NCBI GenBank assembly: GCA_034509755.1
Contig: CM067559.1
Span: 38,894,032-38,958,031, forward strand
Length of the DNA stretch: 64,000 nt
DNA from: Anisodus tanguticus
Taxonomy: Eukaryota; Streptophyta; Magnoliopsida; Solanales; Solanaceae
Direction: 5' to 3'
Part shown: positions 10,441 through 22,800 of the stretch, one piece after another
Layout of the letters: each line of letters begins with the position of its first letter
Numbering within the stretch: the stretch's first letter is position 1
Made by a program: the position numbers and the translations under genes
Notes under the pieces: model-generated
What the model was told of the DNA's origin: nothing
Database searches by the model: none
The model's input: the letters and a program-made list of their open reading frames with translations, nothing else

Positions 10441-13400
10441 GCTATGTTGTCTGAGTGCAACCTAGTGGGAAATCTGAAAGAGTGGTGGATTGACTCTGGC
10501 GCCACTCGCCACATTTTTGTGTCGTTAGAGAAGCCTTTGCTTCATATGCTCCCCGCCGGCCCGACGAGACCATATATATGGAAAATTCTGCAACGGCCAA
10601 AATTGAAGGTTATGGAAAGATACCGCTGAAGATGACATCTGGCAAGGTGGTGACTCTCAACAACGTCTGTCATGTTCCTGAAATTAGGAAAAATCTAGTA
10701 TCTACCGGACTTCTAGTAAAGAATGGTTTTAAGTGTGTTTTTGTTTCTGACAAGGTTGTAATAAGTAAGAACGAGATGTACATAGGAAAAGGTTACCTCA
10801 CAGAGGGCCTTTTCAAACTGAATGTAATGGTCGTTGCCAATAATAATAAAGTTTCTGCTTCGTCTTACTTACTTGAGTCAAATAATTTATGGCATTCACG
10901 TTTAGGACATGTCAATTATAGAACCTTGCGAAAAATGATTAGTTTGGAAGTATTGCTTAAGTTTGAATGCAATCAATCAAAATGTCAAATCTGTGTTGAG
11001 TCTAAGTATGTTAAACATCCTTATAAGTCAGTTGAAAGGAATTCAAGTCCTTTAGACGTAATCCATACAGATATTTGTGACATGAAGTCAATCCCATCTC
11101 GCGGTGGAAAGAAGTATTTCATAACTTTTATTGACGATAGTACACAGTATTGCTACGTTTATTTACTTAATAGTAAAGATGAAGCAATTGAAGCATTCAG
11201 GCAATACAAAACTGAAGTTGAGACTCAATTTAACAAAAAGATTAAAATGATAAGGAGTGATAGGGGCGGTGAATATGAATCTCCTTTTGAACAAATATGT
11301 TTGGAATATGGCATTATTCATCAAACAACTGCCCCTTACTCGCCACAATCAAACGGAATTGCGGAAAGGAAAAATAGAACCCTGAAAAAATGATGAATGC
11401 CACTGTTAATAAGTTCTGGTTTACCCCAGAACTTGTGGGGGGAAGCCATTCTAACAGCTAGCCGAATACTCAATCGAGTGCCCCATAGCAAAACAAAATC
11501 TATTCCATACGAAAAGTGGAAAGGAAGGAAGCCCAATTTGGGATACTTCAAAGTGTGGGGGTGTTTGACCAAGGTGCAAGTTCCTAAACCCAAAAGGGTA
11601 AAAATAGGACCTAAAACCATTGATTGTGTTTTCATAGGATATGCCACAAATAGTAAGGCATATCGATTTCTAGTTCACAAATAAGAAAATCCCGACATTC
11701 AGGTGAATACGGTAATTGAATCAGATAATGCTGACTTCTTTGAAACCATATATCCGCATAAAAAGGAATGTGAGTCGTCTAGTAAAGAATCTAAACGACC
11801 TCGGGAAGAAACAAAGGAAAATATTCCTGATGAGGAAAATCCAAGACGCAGCAAACGTCAAAGGACGTCTACTTCCTTTGGACCAGAATTTCTAATATTT
11901 TTGTTGGAGAATGAGCCTCGAACCTTCAACGAAGCTATGTCTTCATCGGAAGCTCAATTTTGGAAAGAGGCAATCAATAGTGAGATAGAATCCATATTAA
12001 ACAACCATACTTGGGAATTGGTTGACCTTCCTCCAGGGAATAAACCTTTAGGTTCCAAATGGATTTTTAAGCGGAAAATTAAAGCTGATGGTGCTATTGA
12101 TAAATATAAGGCAAGACTAGTTGTTAAAGGGTTTAGACAACGAGAAGGTCTTGATTACTTTGATACATACTCGCCGGTAACGAGGATTACATCCATTCGG
12201 GTGTTAGTAGTGTTAGGCTATAGTGTACGGTCTTGAAATCCATCAAATGGATGTGAAAACAAATGCCTTCTTAAATGGAGAGTTAGAGGAAGAAATTTAC
12301 ATGGAACAACTTTGAGGGGTTTGTAGTTCCGGGGAAAGAGAAGAAGGTGTGTCGACTTGTTAAGTCTCTTTACGGACTAAAACAAGCACCCAAACAGTGG
12401 CATGCAAAATTTGACCATACAATGCTGTCAAATGGATTCAAGATAAATGAGTGTGATAAATGTGTCTACATTAAGAACACTCCGAATCACGTAGTCATTG
12501 TTTGTTTGTACGTGGATGATATGTTGATAATGAGTAACGACATTGCTAACATAAATGCTACTAAGCGCATGCTTGCTAGTAAGTTTGATATGAAAGACTT
12601 AGGAGTTGCCGATTTAATTCTGGGAATTAAAATCCATAAGACTCCTCAAGGTCTAGCATTGTCTCAAACTCATTATATTGAAAAGGTACTTGAAAAGTTC
12701 AAGTATTTGGACTTTAAAGTTGCAAAGACGCCAATTGATATGAACCTTGCTCTTGCAAAGAATAAAGGTGAAAGTCATTCTCAATTGGATTATGCCAGAG
12801 TGTTGGGAAGTTTGATGTATATCATGAACTGTACGCGACCTGATATTGCGTGTGCTATAAGTAAACTAAGTCGCTACACTAGTAATCCCGACCAAAAACA
12901 TTGGCTGGCACTAGTAATCCCGACCAAAAACATTGGCTGGCAATGAAAATTCTTTTATTCCAATCGATTTTTTTCCAGATTTTGGCCTTATTCTTCTCCC
13001 GTTCGAGACCCCTATTTTCTCGGAGATAGCCTGGTAACGAGTTTTGGGGTATTTAAAACATACTCAAAACTTTGCTTTGCATTATAACAGGTATCCTGCA
13101 GTTATTGAAGGATACAATGATGCAAATTGGATCATCGGTTCAACTGAAACTAAATCCACAAGTGGCTATGTTTTTACCATAGGTGGAGGAGCAATGTCTT
13201 GGAAGTCATCCAAACAGACATGTATCGCCCGCTCTACAATGGAATCTGAGTTCATAGCTTTAGACAAAGCCGGTGAAGAAGTTGAATGGCTCCGGAATTT
13301 CTTAGAAGATATTCCATTTTGGCCCAAACTGTTGGCTCCTATATGCATACATTGCGATAGCCAAGCGGCAATAGGAGAGCCGGGAGCCTTATGTACAACG

Positions 13401-13560
13401 GAAAGTCTCGTCACATACGACGAAGACATAATACCGTTAGACAACTACTCTCTAGTGGAATTATCACAATTGACTATGTTAAGTCAAGATATAATGTGTC
13501 GGATCCACTAACTAAAGGCCTAACTAGAGAGGTAGTTGAAAGATCATCAAGGGGAATGGG
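10441..13560 (+). pseudogene. Copia-2 pol (protease, integrase, RT, RNase H), broken
   Basis: The protease carries the canonical IDSGATRH at about 10488. The integrase zinc finger (HSRLGH, then CQIC) and core (HTDICD, FIDDST and the later GGEYES) end at 11393 in a frameshift. The integrase tail and linker continue from 11397. RT begins near 11930 and holds KARLVVKG and YVDDM (12509-12520), with a break at about 12235-12345. RNase H is split by a 32-bp tandem repeat and about 90 bp of unrelated sequence at 12878-13035, then resumes with NDANW and STMESEF. It would have copied and integrated element cDNA; this copy cannot encode an intact polyprotein. Confidence 0.9.
12878..13035 (+). other. 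Local duplication plus filler insertion inside copia-2 RNase H
   Basis: A 32-bp segment starting ACTAGTAATCCCGACC is present twice in direct tandem (12878-12941). After ATGAA come about 90 bases with no match to the element, ending GGTAACGAG, where the retroviral text resumes. Copia-3 has the uninterrupted sequence at this point (near 31590-31640). Confidence 0.8.
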
Positions 13561-14138
13561 ACTATGGCCGAGGACAAGTCATCGTGACGGTAACTCTACC
13601 TAGAAGACTGGAGATCCCAAGATCTAGGTTCAAAGAGATCAAACAAAGTCATTAATGACGGTTCAACATTGTCACAATAACTCTTTGGTCCATTCTCTTT
13701 CAGTACCAGGATAAAGCATTACGGCTTTTTAATGGTTCCTAAGTTTGGTACGGGGTATATCAAATAGTGTATCTACGGGATGACACATTTAGGAATCACC
13801 TATGTAAGTGTGAAGTGTAAGCCGCTTCAAGGAGAATTATGTAAGGCCAATTCTTTACGCACTTATGAACCAGGCAGTGTTCATGGCTGAAACGAACAAA
13901 ACAATGAGAACCAAAGACGGTTAAAGGGTTAATTGTGTGACATGTGGTTGTCTAGGTATACACCAAAGCTCGACGGTTCAAGGATATCAAATCTACCGAT
14001 TGACCGAGTATATCCGACATATGTTTACTACGGAAAGTTCAAAGAGAAATCTATTTATCCAGATGCGATTAATCCTTGCTTACGAATCATACAGTTTTTT
14101 GTCATGCATGTTTTTCATCATATAGTCATTCCCCATTC

Positions 14139-14149
14139 ATGTGGGGGAT
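14139..14149 (+). promoter_or_regulatory. Copia-2 polypurine tract
   Basis: ATGTGGGGGAT precedes the 3' LTR directly, as required for plus-strand priming. Confidence 0.75.
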
Positions 14150-14651
14150 TGTTAAAGCTAGTTAATGAATAAAGCTAGCTAAGTTGGTGTGAATGAGAAA
14201 TGGAGGGAAAATGAATTTTTTTCCTTTTCTGGAAAAAAGGCAAAGGCCTTTCCGAACAGTCACCAACCTATTCCGAAGAGGCACCTTCGAAGCTATATAA
14301 ACTGAGGCAATGCCTCATTTTTAATACACTGAAATTTTTTCCTGCATCTGAAAATTTTGCATTCTTTTCACAAATAAAACTATCGAGTCTTACTGTGTTT
14401 CGTTGCCAACTTTGAGTTCGTCGAAGTCGAAGGCGTTTGATGTACCGCTACTCCTGCGACAGGTATATCCGTTTTATCCTGGGAGGAAGTAATTCATAAC
14501 CTCGGGTACAGTGAGGGGATTAAATTCCTTAAGGACACACAGTGAATTCTGTGGTCTCGAATATTTTCTTACTTCTGCATTATTTTTCCAGTTTCTGTTT
14601 TTTCTGGTTTTGGTTTTTTTTTCTGTTTTTTTTAACACAAGGTAGGTAACA
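14150..14651 (+). repeat. Copia-2 3' LTR (502 bp)
   Basis: It matches 8917-9433 with scattered substitutions and shorter T runs near its end. Confidence 0.92.
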
Positions 14652-14656
14652 CATTG

Positions 14657-14946
14657 TCTCTTCCCCACCCACCCACCCAACGCTCCCAACCCCCGCCAAC
14701 CCCGAAACCCCACTCCCCACCCCATCCGACCCCCACAATATTTTGCTAAATTACACATTTTCTAGGAAAATATTTTTTATGGAAACCATTTTCCTTCATA
14801 CCAAACACACCCTTAATTTCCATTGTCATATCAATGATTACTCCATACACTCAACACATAAACTTGCCTCAACAGACGAAAAATTAAATCTTTATAGCAC
14901 CCAAGGATGTGGACTAGTGGTCTCAAATTCAAATCTTAGCGGAAAC

Positions 14947-15008
<62 letters not shown>

Positions 15009-15060
15009 CAAATCTTGATAACATAAAGCAATAAGCTTCAAAAGCCCAAAAGGAAAGAAA
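14657..15060 (+). repeat. Continuation of the tandem array, with a SINE-like insert and (AAT)n tail
   Basis: After a C-rich stretch (14660-14735) the array text resumes at about 14812. It is interrupted at about 14899-15009 by a tRNA-related piece (GGACTAGTGGTC, then TTCAAATCTTAGCGG) ending in about 19 copies of AAT/ATA. The repeats AAATCTTTATA and AAATCTTGATA on either side look like its target duplication. The long microsatellite is best explained as the SINE tail. Confidence 0.6.
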
Positions 15061-16237
15061 TATATGACATGAAATATATAATCAAACGGTTATTTGAATG
15101 ATTTTTCTTTTTGAGAAAGTGTGTGTTTCGTAATGGAGAAACAAAAATTCAATTTTTTCATTTTAATTACTCGAAAAATTCTCTAGGAAAATAAATTCCT
15201 TAAAAATTAAGAAAATATTTTTTCTTATAGGAATAGAAAAACAAGTTTATAAATAGCATTTAAAGCTCATTATATTTGCTCCAAAGTCCTCAATCCCCCT
15301 CAAACTGTTAAGTACCCCACCTCTTCCCCCCCCCCCCCCCCTCGTGGCCAAAGTATTTTTCCTAATTAATTTTAGATACTTTTGAGATATTATTTTTTAT
15401 TTTCCTACCAAACAATAAAAAGTAAGTAAATTATTTTTTTTCTCGATTTTCTAGGTTTTTTTCGTACCAAACAACATCTAAAGCAAAAAAATATATAGGA
15501 GCCCCCAAAAGAGTGTCGTGACGGCGTTAAATATCACCGTCAAATGGGACAAAGCCCTTAACTATAATCTCTTTAGACAAAAACTTCAAATTGATATCAG
15601 CCATAAGAATGATCAACAAATTAGCAACTCCTCAAAACCAAAGTCACAGAGTTTTACAATAATTTATTAATTTCAAAATTTCCGACAAACCTGACTTTAA
15701 CTTTTTGTTTCATAAATCAATCCCTTGTAGATTTGATTAAATCTTGAACATGAAAGCAAAACTTTGGGAAAATTAATTGTCGCTTTTATAGGATTTCTCT
15801 GAAACCGTCATAGAATATTACGATACAAGAATAACATAGTACCTTAAAATAATTCCTCCAAAATACTTAAGATCATATAGTACTTACATAAAGAGAATTA
15901 AGAGATAATAATTCAAACTATAGTGTTACAAGTTCGGATTTTATAACACATATCGCCAAGTCCCCCTGGGTTTCTCTCTATCTATAAAACTAGAAGAAGA
16001 GAAAAAAATGAACCAAAAAACACTATATTCTTGGTTAAAGCATCATAAAAAATGAAAATCATTTCCCTAAGTCATAGTTAAGACAACATAAAAAATCGAA
16101 GTTGAAACAAAATAAGTGTTGCTTCAATTATATTATTCCCCTTGACTTACTGTTAGCTTAATTTCTTTAAATGGATATGTTAGATAATGATTTAACATCT
16201 ACCAAATATACTCGTTTATCTACTTATCACTTTAATC
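15061..16237. other. AT-rich spacer, no gene seen
   Basis: No coding signal is present on either strand. It includes a C homopolymer at about 15327-15342 and pieces of text common in plant MITEs (ACCAAACAACATC). Confidence 0.5.
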
Positions 16238-16245
16238 ATTAACGT

Positions 16246-17058
16246 TAGGGGTGGGCGGGTATCGGTTCGGTTCGGTTTTGTATCCAAAAAATATGAACCG
16301 AATACAACTTTTTTTTAAAGAAAAAATCGATATGTTCGGTTTATATGCCGAACGTATCGGATTATATTGGTTTTTTCTAGTTGACCGGGTCGGGTCGGGG
16401 AATTTTTTAGTTTTTTTAAAAAAAATTGAATTTCCAAAACTGAAATTGACATTTACACCTAGACTATCATGAAATTTCGATGTTGAAATCTATTGTGTAT
16501 CGTGAGATGTTTACTAAAGAAAAAGAAAAAGAAAAATTAGAAATCGATTTGGGGGAAAACACAAATTGATTGGGAAAATGAACGTTTTTCTAAAAATTGG
16601 TTGTGCCAACCCGCCACCGGGCCCGTCTCAAAAAAATACGCAAAATTAAAAAAAATCGGGTAAAACGGACATCCGAGCGCAGAGTTACGACCATTTAAAG
16701 TTTTATCAATTTACAACTACTTTTTCTCTCTACATTTTATGTCAATGCTTCCGTGATATGTTAATCAAGTTCATGCCTCATGCGACTTCCATAAAAGCTT
16801 CATAGATTAACTTCAATGGCTATGATTCAAAAGATAGTAGTAGCCTAAAATAAAAAATAAAAAATAAATAAAAATATATATTTAATTCGATTTTTCGGTT
16901 CGGTTCGTATCCAAAATTTAAAAACCGAACCGAATCGGGATTTAATGATTCGGTTCGGTTTTTCAAAAAATCAATTTTTTTAATAAAAAAACCGAGAAAA
17001 AACCGAACCGAATTTCGGTTCGGTTTTTTCGGTTCTCCGGATTTTTTGCCCACCCCTA
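16246..17058. mobile_element. hAT-type MITE, 813 bp, with exact 8-bp target duplication
   Basis: The inverted ends TAGGGGTGGGC (16246-16256) and GCCCACCCCTA (17048-17058) are perfect. They are flanked by ATTAACGT at 16238-16245 and 17059-17066. Eight-bp duplications and a TAGGGGTGG end are hAT traits. The interior has many GGTTCGGTT/AACCGAACC repeats on both arms, giving extended self-complementarity, and no transposase. It is non-autonomous. Confidence 0.9.
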
Positions 17059-17084
17059 ATTAACGTAGAGCTTTTCTAGTCCAT

Positions 17085-17434
17085 GCAACCTACCCATTTA
17101 TTTGCTCAATTCATATCGATCCATTAGGATTTGGGCTGATAGGCAGCCTAAATTGACCCATGAGAGATCTAATCAAAAGATTTTTAAAGGATATTTTTTA
17201 TTTGATATGTTAAATATAGTCATAATAAAGATTTTTTTTAGTTTTCTCAGGTTCAAAAAAATTATAAAAGAACGATCAAAGAGAGTAAAACTTAGTAATG
17301 ATTGGGCAGGTTGGGGTATGGCCCACATTTCAGTCCAAATAACTTTTGGACGAATTAATAACTCGTCTATTCATTAACTCAACTCATTTTAATCCGTTCA
17401 AATTCAGCTCAAACACATTTGACACCCATACTTA
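17085..17434 (+). mobile_element. hAT-like MITE, second family, diverged copy
   Basis: The interior (GCAGCCTAAATTGACCCATG, then AGTAAAACTTAGTAATG) matches the element at 38361-38741 in the same orientation. It ends with a TTTGACACCCA-like terminus. The left end is too decayed to place exactly. Confidence 0.6.
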
Positions 17435-17583
17435 AAGCCAACACCCAAAGTCATCCAATGTCACATCAAGCATGCTTATATTTTGACGAGGTTTGATATC
17501 AAACTTTTGTAAGCATGTTTTTTTCCTTTCTTCTTCTACTCTACTTAAGGTTGGGGTGGGGGAGAACTTTAAAACCTCAAATT

Positions 17584-18015
17584 AGGGGTCAAATGAAGCT
17601 GAATTTGTGTCGATTAAAACAAGTTGAGATAATAAATAATGGGGCGATTAGTATGGCTAAGATGGGTTGGTTAAGTGGGTTAAACATTAGGTCATAGCCT
17701 AACCCGTTTAACTCTTACTAAGTTTTAATTTTTTTATTTTCTTATTTATAATTTATGTAATTATCATGCAAGCCTAATAAAACTTGCTTTTCATTATTAT
17801 AGTTATATAACATATCAAACAAAAAAAATTAAAATATTTTGCCAATATTTCTCATTAGATCAATCACAGTACATCTTTAAGCCAAATCAGTCCAACTTTT
17901 AGATGGACTGAATTTGACAAGTCAAAATGAGTTATGCTAACAAATGAGCGAATCATTAACGGGCTCAAATTTGGGTAGGTCATGTTTTCATAGGTTGATT
18001 TTGTATCTTATTTGA
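17584..18015 (-). mobile_element. hAT-like MITE, second family, opposite orientation
   Basis: It starts TAGGGGTCAAATG and ends with GGGTAGGTCATGTTTTCAT followed by GATTTTGTAT. This is the reverse complement of the start of the copy at 38361. It lies 150 bp from the copy at 17085-17434 in inverted orientation. Confidence 0.6.
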
Positions 18016-18474
18016 CTCAACATAAAATTTAAGAAATGTAGAGAAAAATTTAGAATTTATTGTCTTAAACATATCATTGCCAATAAAACTATGTCATTAA
18101 GGTAAATGGTAAACTTACGGTTAAACGACCTTGAACATGATCTGTTCTATAGGCTCGTACCACTGTAATCCTTGAGTTCTAAGGAGACAGGAAAGAAAAA
18201 ACTTACGGTTAAATCATTTTCATATATAAAATTGAACTGTTTTAAGCAAACTAAAAGGGAACAGTGACACACAAAGCCGAATAGAACTGAGTAAAGATGA
18301 ATATGTTCCAAGTAGGAGAATTTTTATAAGAAAAATCAAGAATGATGAGATTAGAAAGCTAACAAGATGAACATGTACAGTTATGTATGTATTCCTCTGT
18401 ACAACTCTTTCTTGAGACTCAAAGTTGTGGATGTTCTTATTGAGAAGCAAGCAGAAACATAGAGTCCACAAACA
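18016..18474. other. AT-rich spacer
   Basis: The phrase AAACTTACGGTTAAA occurs twice, near 18109 and 18200. No gene or clear element is seen. Confidence 0.4.
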
Positions 18475-18482
18475 CAAAGAAG

Positions 18483-18606
18483 CAACAACAACATATTCAA
18501 TGTAATCTCATAAATGAGTATGAAGAGGGTAGGATGTATACAGACATACCTTACCCCTACTTTTGTGGGGTAGAGAGGTTGTTACTAATAGGCCCTCGGA
18601 TCAAAA
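18483..18606 (+). mobile_element. Au-type SINE
   Basis: CAACAACAACATATTCAATG, the middle GAGGGTAGGATGTATACAGAC, and the end ACCTTACCCCTAC...GGCCCTCGGATCAA follow the dicot Au SINE text. AAAGAAG on both sides is a likely target duplication. It is a retroposed, Pol III-derived, non-coding copy. Confidence 0.75.
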
Positions 18607-18609
18607 GAA

Positions 18610-19094
18610 GTGAAATCAAATCAGGATTGAAAAGAAAATTGAGATAGCAAATAGCAAGATAAAAGCAAATGAAGCAACAAGCACAAAGAAGAAGATGGTA
18701 AAAATGCAAATGAAGTTACCTCTTCAGTGGAATGTGGATGAATGAGTTGTTCTTCACTTTATTCCCAGCTGGGCTTTCTGTTTTTTGCTCTAGCAAATGC
18801 AGGATGAGAGAATTCAAGCTGTAGTAGAACAAACTCTTTGTATTGGAGGTTGGTCCAAAGAGAAAAGAAAAGATATTGGGCATCGCCTAACTTATGCATG
18901 TCCAATGAATTCAGTGCAGCCATAGAAACCTAACTTGGCTACAATATCTCAAGCCTCTTTGACAAAGTAAAGTGGTATTTTATATATCAGGACACATCAT
19001 GTGTTTGATGTATGCTTTTCTTCTTCTTTTAGGGGAGTTTGGGGGGGGGGGGGGGGGGGGGATGAAGCATAGAATATATCTTCTTTATACCGCA
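18610..19094. other. Spacer with a G homopolymer
   Basis: No gene is seen. A run of more than 20 G lies at about 19038-19062 (one A-free tract), a place where assembly length is unreliable. Confidence 0.4.
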
Positions 19095-19290
19095 AGGTTA
19101 GGGTGGCCAAGTTGGTTAACCGGGAAATCTCCTAAATGGGGGTTCCAGGCTCGAAACCCCCTGCATGCTTCCTCCGTTCAAGCTCGTCGCACGGAGCTTG
19201 TCTAGTGCAATTTACTTCTCATGTATAATTTGCGGGCTATTACACTGAAACGAGTTTTATCATGTGCACACCTGAAGAGTAGCAACTGCG
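19095..19290 (+). mobile_element. tRNA-derived SINE
   Basis: The sequence TGGCCAAGTTGGTTAA matches an A box and GGTTCCAGGCTCGAAACC a B box, at tRNA-like spacing, so the head resembles a tRNA gene. It does not fold as a complete functional tRNA (the acceptor stem and CCA context are lacking). A poly-A/T-rich stretch near 19305 may be its tail. Confidence 0.6.
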
Positions 19291-19853
19291 AGATCCCTCT
19301 TTTTTAAAAAAAAAAATCTATTGAATAAATTATTTACTAATTAAAAAGTCATTTCCTTTTTCCCTACAGCAAGCAACTGAAAAAACCACTAGACTATCTA
19401 TCCATTTGAGACAACAAAAAAAGAAAAGGAAGAAGAAATCAATTCACATCTTTCACTCGTGTCTTTTGAGAAACAGGAGCAATACTACAGATAGAGAAAT
19501 TACCAAATGATCAACAAGCACCACATCAAAATAGAACCATATCAGTTGTTTATATCAGATTGTCAATTATAGGGAAAAAAACTATAACAAATGTGTCATT
19601 ACTATAACCTTATTACAGGATATAAAAATAATCTCGTCATTAACTCTTTCTGAAACTATGGTACAACAGACCTCTTCATTGACCACATTTGAAATTTAAC
19701 AAAGGCAGCCACCGTAAATTTACGGCTTCAAGTACACTCAAGAGGTTTGTTATTTGACTTAAATTAAGAGAGAAAAGAAAAATAACAATGAGTATGTTCT
19801 TTTCTGCAAAATTGTTAACCACGCAAGCACACATGCGAAGCAGCTAATAGAAA

Positions 19854-22800
19854 CTAAGCTGCAGCAGACAGTTTATATTCTTGCTCATCAAGGTTGAGAA
19901 CTTCCAGCAACTTAGGCCATGATTCTGGGATGCCTCCAGGCAAATCAAACGCCAGTAACTTTCCTTGGCTCCGGTAGAAGTCCTCAACAGGCTGACTCTG
20001 CAACCACAAAAAAAAAAGGGAAATCATACAACTGTTCTATTTTTTTTTTCATTTTCTAGAGAAAGATGATCCCCACGTTGTGGGATTTCACTGGGTATGT
20101 TGTTGTCTAGAGAAAGATGATACGATAGTATAGATAATGAATGACCGTTACCTAACAATATCTGGAGCTATTTGAGGGAAAAAGTTGTTGCTTTTGAGAA
20201 TAGTTATTACTCACGTTGAGGAAAAAAATGCTTATTTAAGTATTAGCGAAGTTGAAAATATTGTGTTTCAAATATCAGAACAATACCTTATCCCAGTATA
20301 TCTTAAGTCTTTCCTTAACAATATCTTCTGTATCATCTGCTCGAGTGATTAACTTTGATATACACTGCGAGGGAGGATTAAGTGGAGCCATGCTGATTCT
20401 AGGAGCTCCATTTTCACCTGCGATATCTATAGATGCCACGTTGAAATTCTTTCCGCATTCACTGCAAATCCTTCGACCAAGGCATTTCTCAACTAATACC
20501 CGTTCTGGAAGCTTGAGATTAACCACCAAATCTATGTCTGTCACCTCAGTCAATATTTCCTGATGCAGAAATAGACACGAATGTTATAGAACTTGCACAA
20601 GAATTTTGTCCAACACCGCTGACATAAATTGAGATTACAAATGAAAGAGTACCATTAGACTGTACTTGGAGAAGTGCCTAGAATAGGAAGTAGACTATTC
20701 ATAACTATTTTTTTTGACAAGGTAAAGTAGTAGACTATTGATATATCACTTCTATCATCTTTTCAAATCCCCATCACATACAGACGAGGGAGGTACCTTT
20801 TTTATAGAAGAGAAAGTATCACCAAAGAATCAGAAGTCCTAACAATGCTTTTTACCAAAAGTTCCTATCCATTTAGACAACGAAGTAGCATGAACAGCAC
20901 AGAATTCATAGCATTTAAGAAGCTCCTTCAATGAACAGTGGTAACAAAATCCTATTTTATGAAGTTTTTAAGTAACTAATACAATACACTATTTCAAATA
21001 TCATTCTTGCCTCCCAATATTCAGGCCAATGCATTTAACGTCACACTAAATTGAGCAGCATTTAGCCTCTTAACTTCTTACATTTCTCTTCTTTGGTAAG
21101 AAGGGAGTAGCTAATTAATTCTCACTATCCTAGACTAAAATTTTCTCACAGTTAATCAGAGCATAATGTTTCAATCTCATACATATAAGGTTTTTGGAGA
21201 TAGTAGCCAAGAGGCGAAAAAAGACAAGATTGAGATTGACAGAATTTTATGCAGGAAAATTAAATGTATACTTACTGCTTGTCTCACAGTTCTAGGGAAT
21301 CCGTCAAGTATGAATCCAGCTTCACCCTTAGCTTCCCCAGTCTCAAGCCTCTTAGAGAGTAAATTCAGTATTATCTCATCTGAAACCAATTTTCCTTGGT
21401 TGACAATCTCTGCAAGCTGAAAGAGGATGAAGCCGATCATGAGATGAGCCAATTTGCTAAGTAATACCATAAAGCTGGAAATGCATATAATAACAATAAC
21501 TATGCGTCAATCCCAAACTCAAACTGGGGTTGGCCATATGATTCTTCACTTACCATATCGCTCTATTTTGAGCTCATTTCAAGCTTATATTATGCAAAAT
21601 TAAAATATAAATAAAAAGTACTAGAAGTTGTCTATATTTTCTACTGGTACATGAATCTCAATCATGACTAAAAGACTCCCAAAAAGTATAGAAATAGTCT
21701 CGGCTTCTGACAACAATATAGCAGACAAGACATACATGCTATAAAACATCAATTCTCTTTATAATTAAAAGTTTTGAAGTATAATTGATCTTATCTATCA
21801 TACAAAAATATTCTCCTAATTAAATTTAGGATTAGGCTTGAGTTGGTTTTAAGATATTAATAACCAAAACTAACTATGCTGGTTTACTAATCTATGAACC
21901 AAATCAACTTAACACATTAGACTTTTACATATCCGGGTTTTGTCGGTTTTTTCAACTCGCTGTCTCTTTTTTTTCATACTACAAAAAGCTGTTGGATAAA
22001 AAACCCAACAGCTTTTTGGCACCTTTCTACTCTTTTCGCCTTGGGCAACATGACGCAAAAATCTAGGTAACGCCTCCTTTCAATTATCAAGCGTCCACCA
22101 AATCTCACAATTATTTATTAACAGATCACAAACTTCTTTCCAAACATCACCTAGAATGGATCATTTTTTTCTCGCTCTCTTCTCTCCCAAATTAGATCCA
22201 ATCTAGTTTACCATACCCCAATTTCCTATCATAAAGAATTCTTTTTTCCCAACTAAGGACCCATAAGACTTTCCTCCATTCTCCTTCTTAAGGGACCAGG
22301 GCATATAGATCTAACCTTACTAGCACCAGCATATCATTATTGATTCAGAAAGCACCAGTATATCATTATTGAATCAGAAAGTTGACATCTTTACAACTCC
22401 AACCATATACATACAAAGAAAATTTTATGATAAATATGTATATATTCTAAGAAATGCATCCACTGCCTCTAAATCCCGCATCCACTTTAATCTACACAAA
22501 ACATAGGCCATTCTTGAAAAAAAAATCAATCTTAAAATTACCTATACATATACTGTAAGCTTAAGCAATTGATATGAGCATCCACTATCTCCAACTTTTG
22601 AAATGTATAGATACAAAGAAAATTCTATAAGAAATAATTATATATACTAATAAATGCATCCACTTCAATATCTAAATTTTATATAATATAAGCTTAAGAA
22701 CAGATCGAAAAATATAAAGTTTTTGACTTGACAGATAGACCCCCAAATTTAGAGAAAATTACATACTTGTTTGGATAAAGGACCTGAAGATTTCAACTCA

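Larger units (their letters stand above)
8917..14651 (+). mobile_element. Copia-2: complete-ended Tork-like copia element
   Basis: Two LTRs (8917-9433 and 14150-14651) bracket gag and pol. The 5-bp duplication CATTG at 8912-8916 and 14652-14656 fixes both ends. The structure is TG...CA with a polypurine tract (ATGTGGGGGAT) before the 3' LTR. The base sequence after the 5' LTR (AGCTTAAGG) is not the usual initiator-Met site, and the same sequence occurs in copia-3, so this family may use another primer. Compared with copia-3 it has lost the end of gag and gained filler in RNase H. Coding breaks make it non-autonomous. Confidence 0.93.

Noticed and set aside
14743..15018. Open frame of 91 codons ending in an Ile run
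   Set aside because: The Ile run is a translation of the (AAT)n SINE tail and the frame crosses repeat boundaries.
19095..19170. Functional tRNA gene
   Set aside because: A and B boxes are present but the acceptor and anticodon arms do not form a full cloverleaf; it is a SINE head.
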